Positions 1 through 6,150 are shown, counted from the first letter of the stretch. The stretch: DNA of 6,605 nt from Acidiferrobacteraceae bacterium (GCA_027343725.1 DAHWKH010000063.1:1-6605); one strand, 5' to 3'. Numbers and translations are program-made. The notes: generated from the sequence alone by a model not told the origin.

Positions 1-245
1 CGAACGCCGATTTCTCGGCGCGCACGCCCGATGCCAACCGGCAGATTTTCAGCTTCGGGGCGCGCCAGATGATCGGCCACTGGGCCTTGAGCGCGGGCTA
101 TATGTACGTGCATTTCAACACCCGCACCTTTGTATCGAGCACCCCGTTCACGGGCGGCGACCCCAATGGCACGAGTGCCTACAACGGCACGTACAAAACG
201 CGCGCGCAGCTCTTTGGTATCAGCATCAGCCGCCGCTTCTCCTAA
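1..245 (+). CDS. C-terminal end of a FadL/OmpP1-like outer-membrane transporter (5' partial)
   Basis: The frame is open from base 3 and gives 80 residues before TAA at 243-245; the start lies outside the window. The piece has alternating polar/hydrophobic residues typical of beta strands (IFSFGARQMIG, WALSAGYMYVHF), a Gly/Ser/Thr/Asn-rich external loop, and a last strand reading GTYKTRAQLFGISISRRFS. The pattern of a small-residue loop, GTYK, LFG and a final RF resembles the C-terminus of FadL/OmpP1/TodX proteins, which pass hydrophobic compounds across the outer membrane. The phenylalanine usually found at the very C-terminus for Bam recognition is here followed by one serine. With only the last strands visible, a different 14-strand or porin-type barrel is possible. 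The outer-membrane barrel call is firmer than the FadL family call. It converges on the next gene and is probably functionally separate from the lipoate cluster. Confidence 0.68.
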   Translation, partial: NADFSARTPDANRQIFSFGARQMIGHWALSAGYMYVHFNTRTFVSSTPFTGGDPNGTSAYNGTYKTRAQLFGISISRRFS

Positions 246-258
246 GAAACGCGGGCCC

Positions 259-277
259 GGGCCGGGCACGGCCCTTT
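259..277 (+). terminator. Possible weak terminator of the outer-membrane protein gene
   Basis: Fourteen bases after the TAA at 243-245 there is a five-base-pair GC stem, GGGCC (259-263) with GGCCC (270-274), around a six-base loop, followed by only TTT at 275-277. The stem is short and the T-run is minimal, so this is a tentative call. The rest of 246-422, between the two convergent genes, shows no coding frame I can support. Confidence 0.3.
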
Positions 278-422
278 GTCTGCGGCGGGGCGGAGCAGGA
301 ATGACCCGACAGGGCCTGGGGGGCGCTTGGAGTGTGGTGGGTGTTGTCGGGCGTGCGGCGGAAGGATCGAGGACCTGTGGCTCGGGATCGCCCTCCCCTT
401 CTATTCATCCGCCGGATACCGG

Positions 423-905
423 TCAGGGGAAGAGACCAGCCGCCTTATAGAAATGCATCATGACAGGGTTTGATAGAGCGACCAGCGCGGCGATGACGAC
501 CATCCATGTCCTCTGGACAGCGAACCGTGTCACCAATTCGGTCCGCAAGCTGCTCTCAACCCCGTTGATCTGAGTGCCCAGGGCGCCGATCCTAGCGTCG
601 AATTCCCGTGCAAACCCGTCGATCCTGGCGTCCAGGCCATCGATCCTGGCATTGAACTCCCGTGCGAAGCCGTCGATCTTGGCATCCAGACCATCGGCCC
701 TGGCATTGAACTCCCGTGCGAAGCCGTTGATCCTGGCGTCCAAAATCCCCATCTGCGCACGCAGGTCTGCGATGTCGTCTTTGGTTGCAACACCTTGATG
801 AAAAGCGCGATCCAAGGCGTGGCTCAAGGCCCGCGCATGCGCCTCGGCCACTCCGCTTTCCTTCAACGTCGACACGAATTCTTCGGTATCAAAGAGAACA
901 CGCAT
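423..905 (-). CDS. DUF1640-like membrane-anchored coiled-coil protein
   Basis: This is a 160-residue protein of unknown function. The N-terminal part (about 1-50) matches the pattern of bacterial DUF1640/CCDC90-like proteins: FDTEEFVSTLKESGV, then an A/H/R-rich helix, then ATKDDIADLRAQ. Residues 55-108 are three near-identical 18-residue repeats of the form LDARIDGFAREFNARIDG, with a decayed fourth start at 109-120. The C-terminus has one hydrophobic segment (about 134-152, WMVVIAALVALSNPVMMHF) that should anchor it in the inner membrane. The frame stays open upstream to an ATG at 1175, but that extension is Arg/Gly/Pro-rich and featureless. The ATG at 905 was chosen because the family-like sequence begins there and a promoter at 936-964 lies just ahead of it. 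The Shine-Dalgarno is weak. DUF1640 proteins often occur as variable, repeat-rich small proteins; no role in lipoate metabolism is implied. Confidence 0.75.
   Translation of the reverse strand: MRVLFDTEEFVSTLKESGVAEAHARALSHALDRAFHQGVATKDDIADLRAQMGILDARINGFAREFNARADGLDAKIDGFAREFNARIDGLDARIDGFAREFDARIGALGTQINGVESSLRTELVTRFAVQRTWMVVIAALVALSNPVMMHFYKAAGLFP
582..743 (-). repeat. Three 54-bp tandem repeats inside the DUF1640-like gene
   Basis: Units at 690-743, 636-689 and 582-635 each encode 18 residues. They differ by a few substitutions: GFAREFNARADG, GFAREFNARIDG and GFAREFDARIGA. The DNA is as similar as the protein, which points to recent duplication or slippage rather than selection on protein sequence alone. 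The frame is preserved because the unit is a multiple of three. Confidence 0.9.
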
Positions 906-935
906 CCGCCGCGCCCGGGTTCCGGTAACGGGACC

Positions 936-964
936 AGTATAGAATGCACCTCTCAAGGCGCCAA
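936..964 (-). promoter_or_regulatory. Sigma70-type promoter for the DUF1640-like gene
   Basis: On the minus strand, TTGGCG (959-964) is followed by a 17-bp spacer and TATACT (936-941). The -10 box matches the consensus at five of six positions and the -35 box at four of six. Transcription would begin near 929, giving a leader of roughly 24 nt before the ATG at 905. This also argues against the longer reading frame that starts at 1175. Confidence 0.55.
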
Positions 965-1180
965 GACCACGCCTGCGGGCCCCACCGGTTTTCCGAGATG
1001 GGCCAACGGGCCTATCCATCGCCCGACCTCGCCTCATGGCCGCAAGGCCGTCTTCACCCTGGCGCCTTCGGCCTCGCGGGCCTGCGCCATCGACCACTCG
1101 CCCCCGATCGGCAGGCGGCGGCGATCGACCAGGGGATGGGCCATACAGCCGTTCAGGGCCCTTTCCGGTGATCACTGCCG

Positions 1181-1208
1181 GACCCCGGGGGCCAAGGCCC
1201 TCGGGGTC
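1181..1208 (-). terminator. Hairpin at the end of the lipoate-assembly operon, no U-tract
   Basis: This is a 28-base near-perfect inverted repeat: GACCCCG (1181-1187) pairs with CGGGGTC (1202-1208), and GGGC (1189-1192) pairs with GCCC (1197-1200) around a small CAAG loop. One opposed position (1188/1201) is mismatched on the minus strand. It begins 12 nt after the lipS2 stop codon at 1221-1223. No run of T follows on the minus strand, so it may act with Rho or as a 3'-end stabiliser rather than as a classical intrinsic terminator. Confidence 0.5.
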
Positions 1209-1220
1209 GGGCGGCGCCGT

Positions 1221-2351
1221 CTACAAGGTCCCGATATCCTCGCCCGCCATCTGGCGCTTGACGATCTCGACATCCCGGCGCTTCAGCGCGAACGGGAACG
1301 ACCGGATATCGGAAGGGCTCGAGTCGCCGTAGGGGCGATTGCAGGCCGAGACCTCTTCGTCATCCTTGCCGGGGCAACCCGATGTCTGAAACGGCTTACC
1401 GGAGGCGATCAATTCCGCCAACTCCTCCTCGCTCAGGCCAAAATCGACCACGCGCCCCTCGTCGTCGAAACGCATGCGGCTCACGTGACCGCCCGCGTAA
1501 TCGATCACGAAACGCGCGAGCTGTACGCGCCGCCACTGATCCTTCGGGACCGGGGCCCAGTCCTCCATGAGCGAGCCGCGCTCGGGGAAGAACGCGAACA
1601 TATGGTTGTGGCCGCCCATGTCCGTGATCCGCTGGGCGACGTTCAGGATCTCCTGCTCGGTCTCGCCCATGCCGCAGATGAGGTGCGCACCGAACTTCTC
1701 CGGTCCGAAGACCTCGGCCGCCCATTCCAGCGCCTGCCAGTACTTGTCCCATTTATGGGGGCTGTCGACCGCCTTGCCGCGGGTGCGATCGAAAATCTCC
1801 GGCGTGACGGCGTCCAGGGCGATGGTGAAGATATCAGCACCCGCATCGCGCAGCGCGATCAGGTCGGCCTTTTCCATCGTCGTCGGATTCGAGAGGATCG
1901 ACACCGGGACGTGAGGCACGGCCTCCATCCAGCGCTTTAAGAGCACCATGGTGTCGCGATCGGACTCGGGGTGCGTGATCATGGAGATGCACATCCTCTG
2001 AAACTGGGCTTGATCCCCACCCGCCTGCATGCGCTCGATGACCTCATCGTAACGGACCGTCGGCCAATCGACGCGGATGAAGTTGCGATCGGCATAATCG
2101 CGCGCCTCCTCGCGGTGACGCGCAAGGCCGCAGTAGGCGCAGTTGGCGCGGCAGCCCTCGGCGTAGGTGACGAGCAGATTCAGGCAATGGGTGCAGCCGG
2201 TCCGGTGCATGCGTCCGGGCACGAGACCGAGCGTCATCGCCGCGGCCGTCGACATCTGCACGTACTCGGGCGAACGCATGAGCGGGGTCTTCACGTGGTA
2301 ATTCGGGCGGTAAAACGTGATCGGCGTCACGGAGTCGGCTGTAGCGCTCAT
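1221..2351 (-). CDS. lipS2: Radical SAM sulfur-insertion enzyme LipS2 (lipoate assembly)
   Basis: This 376-residue radical SAM protein is one of two that replace LipA in lipoyl formation. The SAM-cluster motif CxxxCxxC is C67-C71-C74 (GCRANCAYCGLAR). It is preceded by C53 and C56 (TGCTHC). A C-terminal pair, C326 and C337, sits in the conserved-looking TSGCPG and ACNRPYGD stretches. The non-motif cysteines are candidate ligands for a second 4Fe-4S cluster that would donate sulfur. LipS2 of Thermococcus was reported to act on an octanoyl substrate and insert sulfur at C8. The start at 2351 (MSATADS) is preferred over the in-frame ATG at 2417 because GAGGAG lies seven bases ahead and the longer form would overlap lipT. 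It is the last gene of the cluster, 13 bp after lipT. The radical SAM identity is certain. The assignment as LipS2 rather than LipS1 rests on gene order and motif style. Similar proteins are often annotated as biotin synthase-like. Confidence 0.85.
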   Translation of the reverse strand: MSATADSVTPITFYRPNYHVKTPLMRSPEYVQMSTAAAMTLGLVPGRMHRTGCTHCLNLLVTYAEGCRANCAYCGLARHREEARDYADRNFIRVDWPTVRYDEVIERMQAGGDQAQFQRMCISMITHPESDRDTMVLLKRWMEAVPHVPVSILSNPTTMEKADLIALRDAGADIFTIALDAVTPEIFDRTRGKAVDSPHKWDKYWQALEWAAEVFGPEKFGAHLICGMGETEQEILNVAQRITDMGGHNHMFAFFPERGSLMEDWAPVPKDQWRRVQLARFVIDYAGGHVSRMRFDDEGRVVDFGLSEEELAELIASGKPFQTSGCPGKDDEEVSACNRPYGDSSPSDIRSFPFALKRRDVEIVKRQMAGEDIGTL

Positions 2352-2358
2352 CCTCAAT

Positions 2359-2364
2359 CTCCTC
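2359..2364 (-). promoter_or_regulatory. Ribosome binding site of lipS2
   Basis: GAGGAG on the minus strand starts immediately after the lipT stop (TAA, 2365-2367) and lies seven bases before the ATG at 2351. It settles the lipS2 start. Close spacing to the lipT stop suggests efficient reinitiation. Confidence 0.85.
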
Positions 2365-3429
2365 TTATGCGGCGAAATATTCCCGGAACGCGACCCAACC
2401 CCGCTTATGGGTCGCATCCATGTGCGCGGCCGGCGTGTGCCAGCGCTCCATCAACCACCGTCTGCGTGCCACGGCGCGCATCAGGCTATCCTCGAATTCA
2501 TCGCGGATGTCCTCCGCGAAACGCGCAAGCGCGCCGTCCTGCCCGGCTACGTATTCGGCCGCGGCCTGGCCCGCGCGCTCCCCCGAAATCACGGCGCTCG
2601 CGATACCGGCACCGGTGATCGGATGGGTCAGCCCGGCGGCGTCCCCCGCGAACATGATGTTCCCATGGACCAAGGGGTGGCGCATTCCGCCGACCGGTAT
2701 CGCGCCCCCGGTGCGCGCGAGAATCTCGCGGCCGATGACGCCCGTGCGCGCCACGTTCGCGCACAGCCGCTCGAGCGGCGCCTTCAGATCCGTCACGAGC
2801 CGCAGGCTTGCCCCGATCCCCACGTTTGCGACCTCGCCCTTGGGAAATAGCCAGCCATAACCGCCCGGATAATCATCCGACAGCCAGATGTCGGTGTCGG
2901 CATACGGGCGCAACAAGGGCATCTGATACTGGCGCGTCTCCACGGTCTCGAGCGGCGCAAGCCCGATGGCGCGCGCGACCGTCGAGTGCGGACCGTCGGC
3001 CGCGATCAGCACGCGGTACTGCGCGCGCTCGATCCCCCCGTCCGGCCCACGCAGGATCGCCGCCTGGCCGCCGTCATCGAAGCCCTTCAAGGCGGTGTGC
3101 ACCCGCAACAACGCCCCGGCCTTGGAGGCCTCGGTCGCGAGCGCCTGGTCGAATAACGCCCGATCCACCATGAGCCCCGGAAAATCCGAGCGCTCGCACG
3201 CCCCGGACGGCAGTATGCTGCGCATGCCCTCGATGCGTTGCACGAGCGCCGGGCGCGCGTAGCGCCCCATCGGCAGCGGCACGAACTCCGCGCACTGCAC
3301 CGGACACCCGAGCTTGCGCCGCTTATCGATCGCGAGCACCGACAGCCCGGCCTCGGCGGCCTTGATCGCAGCCGAGGTTCCGGCCGGCCCGAGACCGACG
3401 ATCAGGACATCGAAGGCCGAGGCGTTCAT
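2365..3429 (-). CDS. lipT: LipT, FAD-binding geranylgeranyl reductase-family oxidoreductase
   Basis: This is a 354-residue flavoprotein. The N-terminus has a Rossmann dinucleotide fold: VLIVGLGPAG with GxGxxG at 12-17, and the second strand ends in D35 (VLAID). It is followed by KRRKLGCPVQCAEFV, typical of the geranylgeranyl reductase/digeranylgeranylglycerophospholipid reductase group. Further flavin-binding motifs are ADGPHS (144-149) and MFAGDAAGLTHPITGAGI (259-276). YGWLFPKG (191-198) is also characteristic of the family. In this setting it is not a lipid enzyme: genes of this kind sit in sHdr/LbpA lipoate-assembly clusters and are called lipT. The exact reaction is not established; supplying or removing electrons around the LipS1/LipS2 steps or the lipoyl group is an inference. 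Its start codon overlaps the ligase stop by ATGA, which indicates translational coupling. No Shine-Dalgarno of note is present. Confidence 0.85.
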   Translation of the reverse strand: MNASAFDVLIVGLGPAGTSAAIKAAEAGLSVLAIDKRRKLGCPVQCAEFVPLPMGRYARPALVQRIEGMRSILPSGACERSDFPGLMVDRALFDQALATEASKAGALLRVHTALKGFDDGGQAAILRGPDGGIERAQYRVLIAADGPHSTVARAIGLAPLETVETRQYQMPLLRPYADTDIWLSDDYPGGYGWLFPKGEVANVGIGASLRLVTDLKAPLERLCANVARTGVIGREILARTGGAIPVGGMRHPLVHGNIMFAGDAAGLTHPITGAGIASAVISGERAGQAAAEYVAGQDGALARFAEDIRDEFEDSLMRAVARRRWLMERWHTPAAHMDATHKRGWVAFREYFAA

Positions 3430-4496
3430 AGCGCCTGCGCGCGATCGGTCGCCAGCGCCTCGTGAAGCGCCGCCAAGATGTCATCGGGAGTCAACAGCAA
3501 CATCTCGACCCGGTGCTCGGAAAAAAAGCCGTGCACGATCTCATCCACGCGCGCAAGGGCCACGTCGCGCAAAGCCGCCTCCAGATCCACGATCGCGCGT
3601 TTGGGCTGCACAAAAAAATCCCCGGTGATGAAGGCCTGCTTCAAGCGAGCGCGCGCGGTATCGACCGCGAGCATCACGCGGATCAACCCCCCCGCGGTCT
3701 TGCGCAACGCGCTCACGGTCGCCACCTCGAGACGCGGGCGGTCGGTCTCGAACACCCATTCGTCGCCGCTCATCTCGCGCGTATAACGCGCGAAGGCCGT
3801 CTCTTCCGCCGCCGTCAAGGCGCCTGTTTCCCAGCCGACGCCGAAGCCCTCGGCGAAGGCGTGGGCCAGCGCCGCTTGCACGTCATCGAGCGCCGGCACA
3901 GCCCCGAGCACCTCGCCCAAGGTCGTGATGCGCTCACGCGCCGAGGCCAGGGCCTTATCCGACCACTTTTCGCGGGGGATGCGCAAGACACGCAACATCC
4001 GCGCCACATCGAAATCCACGAGTACCGTCCCCTGGTAGAGCAGGGCATCCCCGTCAAAGGCTCCGCCCGTGCCGCCGATCTTGCGCCCGTTCACCTCGAT
4101 GTCGTTGCGCGGACGAAAGGCGGCCTCGACGCCGAGCGCGCGCAGGCCCGCCACCGCCATGCCGCAGATCTCGCGCGCAATCTCCAGCATATCCGGGGTC
4201 TTGAAGGTCCGCCGCGCGAGATAGAGCTCCCAGCCGATTTGCCCCTGGTCGCAATACAGCGCCCCGCCACCCGTGATCCGCCGCGACACACCGATGCCCT
4301 GCTCGCGACAATAATCGAGGTCCAATTCCTGTTGCGCGCTTTGGTGATAGCCGATGAGCGCCGAGGGCTGGAAGCGCAAGAATCTCAGGGTATTGGGCCC
4401 GCCGGCCTGACAGGACTCGAGCAGGGTGCGGTCCAGCGCCATGTTTTCGGCCGCCGGACGCAGGCCCGTGTCCAAGAGCCGCCAACGCCCGCTCAT
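3426..4496 (-). CDS. slpl(AB): Lipoate:protein ligase sLpl(AB), fused LplA and LplB domains
   Basis: This 356-residue ligase activates lipoate or octanoate with ATP and transfers it to the lysine of the carrier protein, here most likely LbpA. The catalytic domain shows RRITGGGA (72-79), the lipoyl-adenylate loop, followed by an aspartate (D83). NGRKIGGTGG carries the expected active-site lysine K139. ALLYQGTVLVDFD (151-163) is the usual core strand. The C-terminal part (about 245-356), with KTAGGLIRVMLAVD and FITGDFF, is an LplB-type accessory domain, so both functions are on one chain, as in E. coli LplA of similar size. The start at 4496 overlaps the lipS1 TGA by ATGA and gives a normal N-terminus; the frame upstream to 4994 lies inside lipS1 and is spurious. 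It is placed in the sulfur-oxidiser sLpl(AB) group by its neighbours. An ordinary salvage LplA cannot be excluded by sequence reading alone. Confidence 0.88.
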   Translation of the reverse strand: MSGRWRLLDTGLRPAAENMALDRTLLESCQAGGPNTLRFLRFQPSALIGYHQSAQQELDLDYCREQGIGVSRRITGGGALYCDQGQIGWELYLARRTFKTPDMLEIAREICGMAVAGLRALGVEAAFRPRNDIEVNGRKIGGTGGAFDGDALLYQGTVLVDFDVARMLRVLRIPREKWSDKALASARERITTLGEVLGAVPALDDVQAALAHAFAEGFGVGWETGALTAAEETAFARYTREMSGDEWVFETDRPRLEVATVSALRKTAGGLIRVMLAVDTARARLKQAFITGDFFVQPKRAIVDLEAALRDVALARVDEIVHGFFSEHRVEMLLLTPDDILAALHEALATDRAQAL

Positions 4497-5650
4497 GCCC
4501 CGCAGCAACCCGATGGGCCGCCCTCGGCCACGACCTTGACGCGCCCGAAGACCCCCTGTCGGCGGGCCGCCTCGCGGCGCGCCCGTTCCTGTTCGAGGAT
4601 CTGCGCGAGATCGATCTCGAGGCCCGGATTGCCCCCCTCGAGCGCCATGACCTCGTCCCCAACCGCGATCGAGCAGCAGGCCGCTGTGACCCGCACGCGC
4701 CGCTCGAGGCGCGCCGCCAACTCCACCATGCCATCGCTCGGGTGCGCCATGCCGTCCATGCCCGCCATAACCGCGTAGGCATCGATGGCGCGCTTTGCCA
4801 TGCCCGCCGGGCGCGCGCAGCCCAAAAGCAGCGGGAGCCCCGGCAAGGCCTCGCGCGCATCGAGAAAGAAGCCCCCGACCTCGTGCGGATCGGGGGTCGC
4901 GAATGGCCGTGACGCGTTCGCGTAGTTCGGCATCACCACCACCAACACGAGCGCGGACGGCTTGTGGCGCGCGATCATCTCGAGCGCGTTCCACTCACCG
5001 AGCAGCTGTCCGTAATGGAGTCCGGCGACGATATGGGGCACGACCTTCATCGAGGTCGCGGTCAAGGCCGCGAGCGCGCGCTCGAAGTCGTCCGGCGAGC
5101 GGCGCAGGTGGTACACCTGACTGATCGTGTCCTGGGCCCCGATCACATCCATCATCGCCGCATCGATCCCGGAATCCGCCATGCGCCCGGCAATGGCCTC
5201 GTCCACGAGTGCCGTGTGCATGGCGATGCGAAAGCCCGGGAACTCGTCCTTGATGCGCCGGATGGTCTTGTAATACGGGTCGTATTCCACCTCGTTGCGG
5301 TGGTTGGAACCGCCCGTCAGGAGCATCCCCCCGGCGCCGTCGGCGACGATCGTGTTCACCACCCGCCAGAGATCCTCTGGCGAGCGCGCCGGGATCATGG
5401 GCTCGAGGATCTTGGCCTTGCAGTGATCGCAGTTCAGCTTGCAATCCCCGCCGGTGATGGACACCGCCGGCCAGGCGTTGCGGCCGCAGCCTTTGATTTC
5501 GCTACTCTCGTAGCTCTTGAAAGTGGGGGTATAGAAGTGAATGGCGGGCAGCGTTTGCGCGTTCGCCGTCAACCGCTCAAGAAGCCCGTCGTCGAATGCC
5601 ACGTCTTCCAGCGGCTCGACCTGGGCGAGAATCTCCGACCACGCGTTCAT
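4493..5650 (-). CDS. lipS1: Radical SAM sulfur-insertion enzyme LipS1 (lipoate assembly)
   Basis: This 385-residue radical SAM protein has CxxxCxxC at C70-C74-C77 (GGDCKLNCDHCKAK), preceded by GCGRNAWPAVSITGG. GGMLLTGGSN (107-116) fits the region of the barrel that contacts SAM. Cysteines outside the motif (C55, C278 in LGCARP, C325-C326 in TAACCS) are candidates for the ligands of a second iron-sulfur cluster. The C-terminus ends in GCCGA. Thermococcus LipS1 was reported to act on an 8-mercaptooctanoyl substrate and add the second sulfur at C6. The start at 5650 is taken because GAAGGA lies four bases upstream; the open frame to 6019 runs through lbpA and is not coding. It follows a terminator after lbpA and overlaps the ligase start by 4 bp. 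Assignment as LipS1 rather than LipS2 relies on cluster order (lipS1-ligase-lipT-lipS2). Confidence 0.85.
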   Translation of the reverse strand: MNAWSEILAQVEPLEDVAFDDGLLERLTANAQTLPAIHFYTPTFKSYESSEIKGCGRNAWPAVSITGGDCKLNCDHCKAKILEPMIPARSPEDLWRVVNTIVADGAGGMLLTGGSNHRNEVEYDPYYKTIRRIKDEFPGFRIAMHTALVDEAIAGRMADSGIDAAMMDVIGAQDTISQVYHLRRSPDDFERALAALTATSMKVVPHIVAGLHYGQLLGEWNALEMIARHKPSALVLVVVMPNYANASRPFATPDPHEVGGFFLDAREALPGLPLLLGCARPAGMAKRAIDAYAVMAGMDGMAHPSDGMVELAARLERRVRVTAACCSIAVGDEVMALEGGNPGLEIDLAQILEQERARREAARRQGVFGRVKVVAEGGPSGCCGA

Positions 5651-5662
5651 GGCATCCTTCGG

Positions 5663-5695
5663 GAAAAAGAGAAAAGGCGCGCCATGCGCGCCTTT
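5663..5695 (-). terminator. Intrinsic terminator/attenuator between lbpA and lipS1
   Basis: A perfect ten-base-pair stem, AAAGGCGCGC (5673-5682) with GCGCGCCTTT (5686-5695), closes a three-base loop. On the minus strand it is followed by a T-rich tract, TTTTCTCTTTTTC (5675-5663). The stem starts two bases after the lbpA stop (5698-5700), and the tract ends two bases before the lipS1 Shine-Dalgarno (GAAGGA, 5655-5660). The plus-strand side is also T-rich, so the hairpin is nearly symmetrical. It should stop part of the transcription coming from lbpA, making the four assembly genes a read-through product unless a promoter exists elsewhere. Confidence 0.8.
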
Positions 5696-5697
5696 CT

Positions 5698-6135
5698 TTA
5701 ACAGCCTTTGAAACCTTCGCTTTCCATCTTGGCGTCGAACGCCTTCGCCGCATCGCCCCCGGTCTTCAGGGACTTCGACTCGCCGTCCCAGTCGCTGGGC
5801 TTCATCTTGACGACCCACCCCTCGCCATAGGGATCCTTGTTGATCAATCCCGGCGAGTTGGCCACCGCCTCGTTCACGGACACGACCGAACCGGTCACCG
5901 GCGTCTTCACCGGGCCGACCCACTTGCCGGACTCGACGGTCGCGCACGACTTGTCCTTGGCGATGTCCTTGCCGGCCTTCTTCGGGGTGTACGCCACGAT
6001 TTCGCCGGCGAGCGAGCACGCGTAGGCCGTGAGTCCTACGGTGACGGTCCCATCGGCTTCGCGTCGGGCCCAGACATTGTTGTCGACGTTGTAGCTCAAG
6101 TCATCCGGAATATTACAGCCGCGCACCAAACCCAT
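5698..6135 (-). CDS. lbpA: LbpA, GcvH-like lipoate-binding protein of the sHdr sulfur oxidation system
   Basis: This 145-residue single-domain carrier is related to glycine cleavage H protein. Its lipoyl arm attaches to K71 in TVESGKWVGPVKTPVTGSV (67-83), which corresponds to the ESVKA...P.SG.V hairpin of GcvH. VTVGLTAYA (31-39) and NKDPYGEGWVVKMKPSDW (99-116) match the flanking H-protein motifs. The N-terminus, GCNIPDDLSYNVDNNVWAR, is the form seen in LbpA proteins rather than true GcvH. LbpA acts in the cytoplasm as the lipoylated partner of the sHdr complex during oxidation of sulfane sulfur to sulfite. Four cysteines are present (C7, C40, C64, C145), the last being the C-terminal residue. 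The start is well supported by GGGAGG nine bases upstream. It lies between a DsrE-like gene and the lipoate-assembly genes and has a terminator directly after it. A GcvH role is unlikely because no gcvT or gcvP is adjacent and the neighbours fit LbpA. Confidence 0.92.
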   Translation of the reverse strand: MGLVRGCNIPDDLSYNVDNNVWARREADGTVTVGLTAYACSLAGEIVAYTPKKAGKDIAKDKSCATVESGKWVGPVKTPVTGSVVSVNEAVANSPGLINKDPYGEGWVVKMKPSDWDGESKSLKTGGDAAKAFDAKMESEGFKGC

Positions 6136-6144
6136 TCAGCAAAG

Positions 6145-6150
6145 CCTCCC
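6145..6150 (-). promoter_or_regulatory. Ribosome binding site of lbpA
   Basis: GGGAGG on the minus strand is nine bases ahead of the ATG at 6135. It is the strongest site in the window apart from that of lipS2. This fits high translation of a stoichiometric carrier protein. Confidence 0.75.

Larger units (their letters stand above)
906..1220. other. Intergenic region between lipS2 and the DUF1640-like gene
   Basis: These 315 bases separate the end of the lipoate cluster from the next minus-strand gene. They hold a strong inverted repeat at 1181-1208 and a promoter at 936-964. Open frames crossing the region on either strand encode Arg/Pro/Gly-rich sequence without recognisable motifs and look like GC-driven chance frames. 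I see nothing else in about 970-1180. Confidence 0.6.

Noticed and set aside
582..743. 54-bp tandem repeats considered as a CRISPR or regulatory array
   Set aside because: The units are contiguous without spacers, keep reading frame and code for a helical protein repeat.
906..1175. N-terminal extension of the DUF1640-like protein to an ATG at 1175
   Set aside because: The extra 90 residues are Arg/Gly/Pro-rich without homology-like features, and a promoter at 936-964 would lie inside them. The family-like sequence begins at the ATG at 905.
795..1940. Long plus-strand open frame of 381 codons
   Set aside because: It lies opposite lipS2 and the intergenic region, encodes Arg/His/Ala-rich sequence with no motif, and is explained by GC-rich codon bias in the antisense frame of a real gene.
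3462..4778. Long plus-strand open frame of 438 codons
   Set aside because: It is antisense to the well-supported lipoate ligase and lipS1, which carry catalytic motifs; the plus-strand translation has none.
4497..4994. N-terminal extension of the ligase to an ATG at 4994
   Set aside because: It lies inside lipS1 in another frame. The ATGA overlap at 4493-4496 and a correct LplA N-terminus support the shorter start.
5647..5655. Two-codon upstream reading frame (ATG CCA TGA) overlapping the lipS1 start
   Set aside because: The ATG is part of the Shine-Dalgarno/spacer region (GAAGGATGCCATG) and such a minimal frame is easily produced by chance; there is no independent evidence of translation.
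4964..5701. Plus-strand open frame of 245 codons
   Set aside because: It is antisense to lipS1, including the SAM-cluster motif region, and the product is low in recognisable sequence.
5651..6019. N-terminal extension of LipS1 to an ATG at 6019
   Set aside because: It runs through lbpA and the terminator in another frame; the ATG at 5650 has its own ribosome site and gives a normal protein length.
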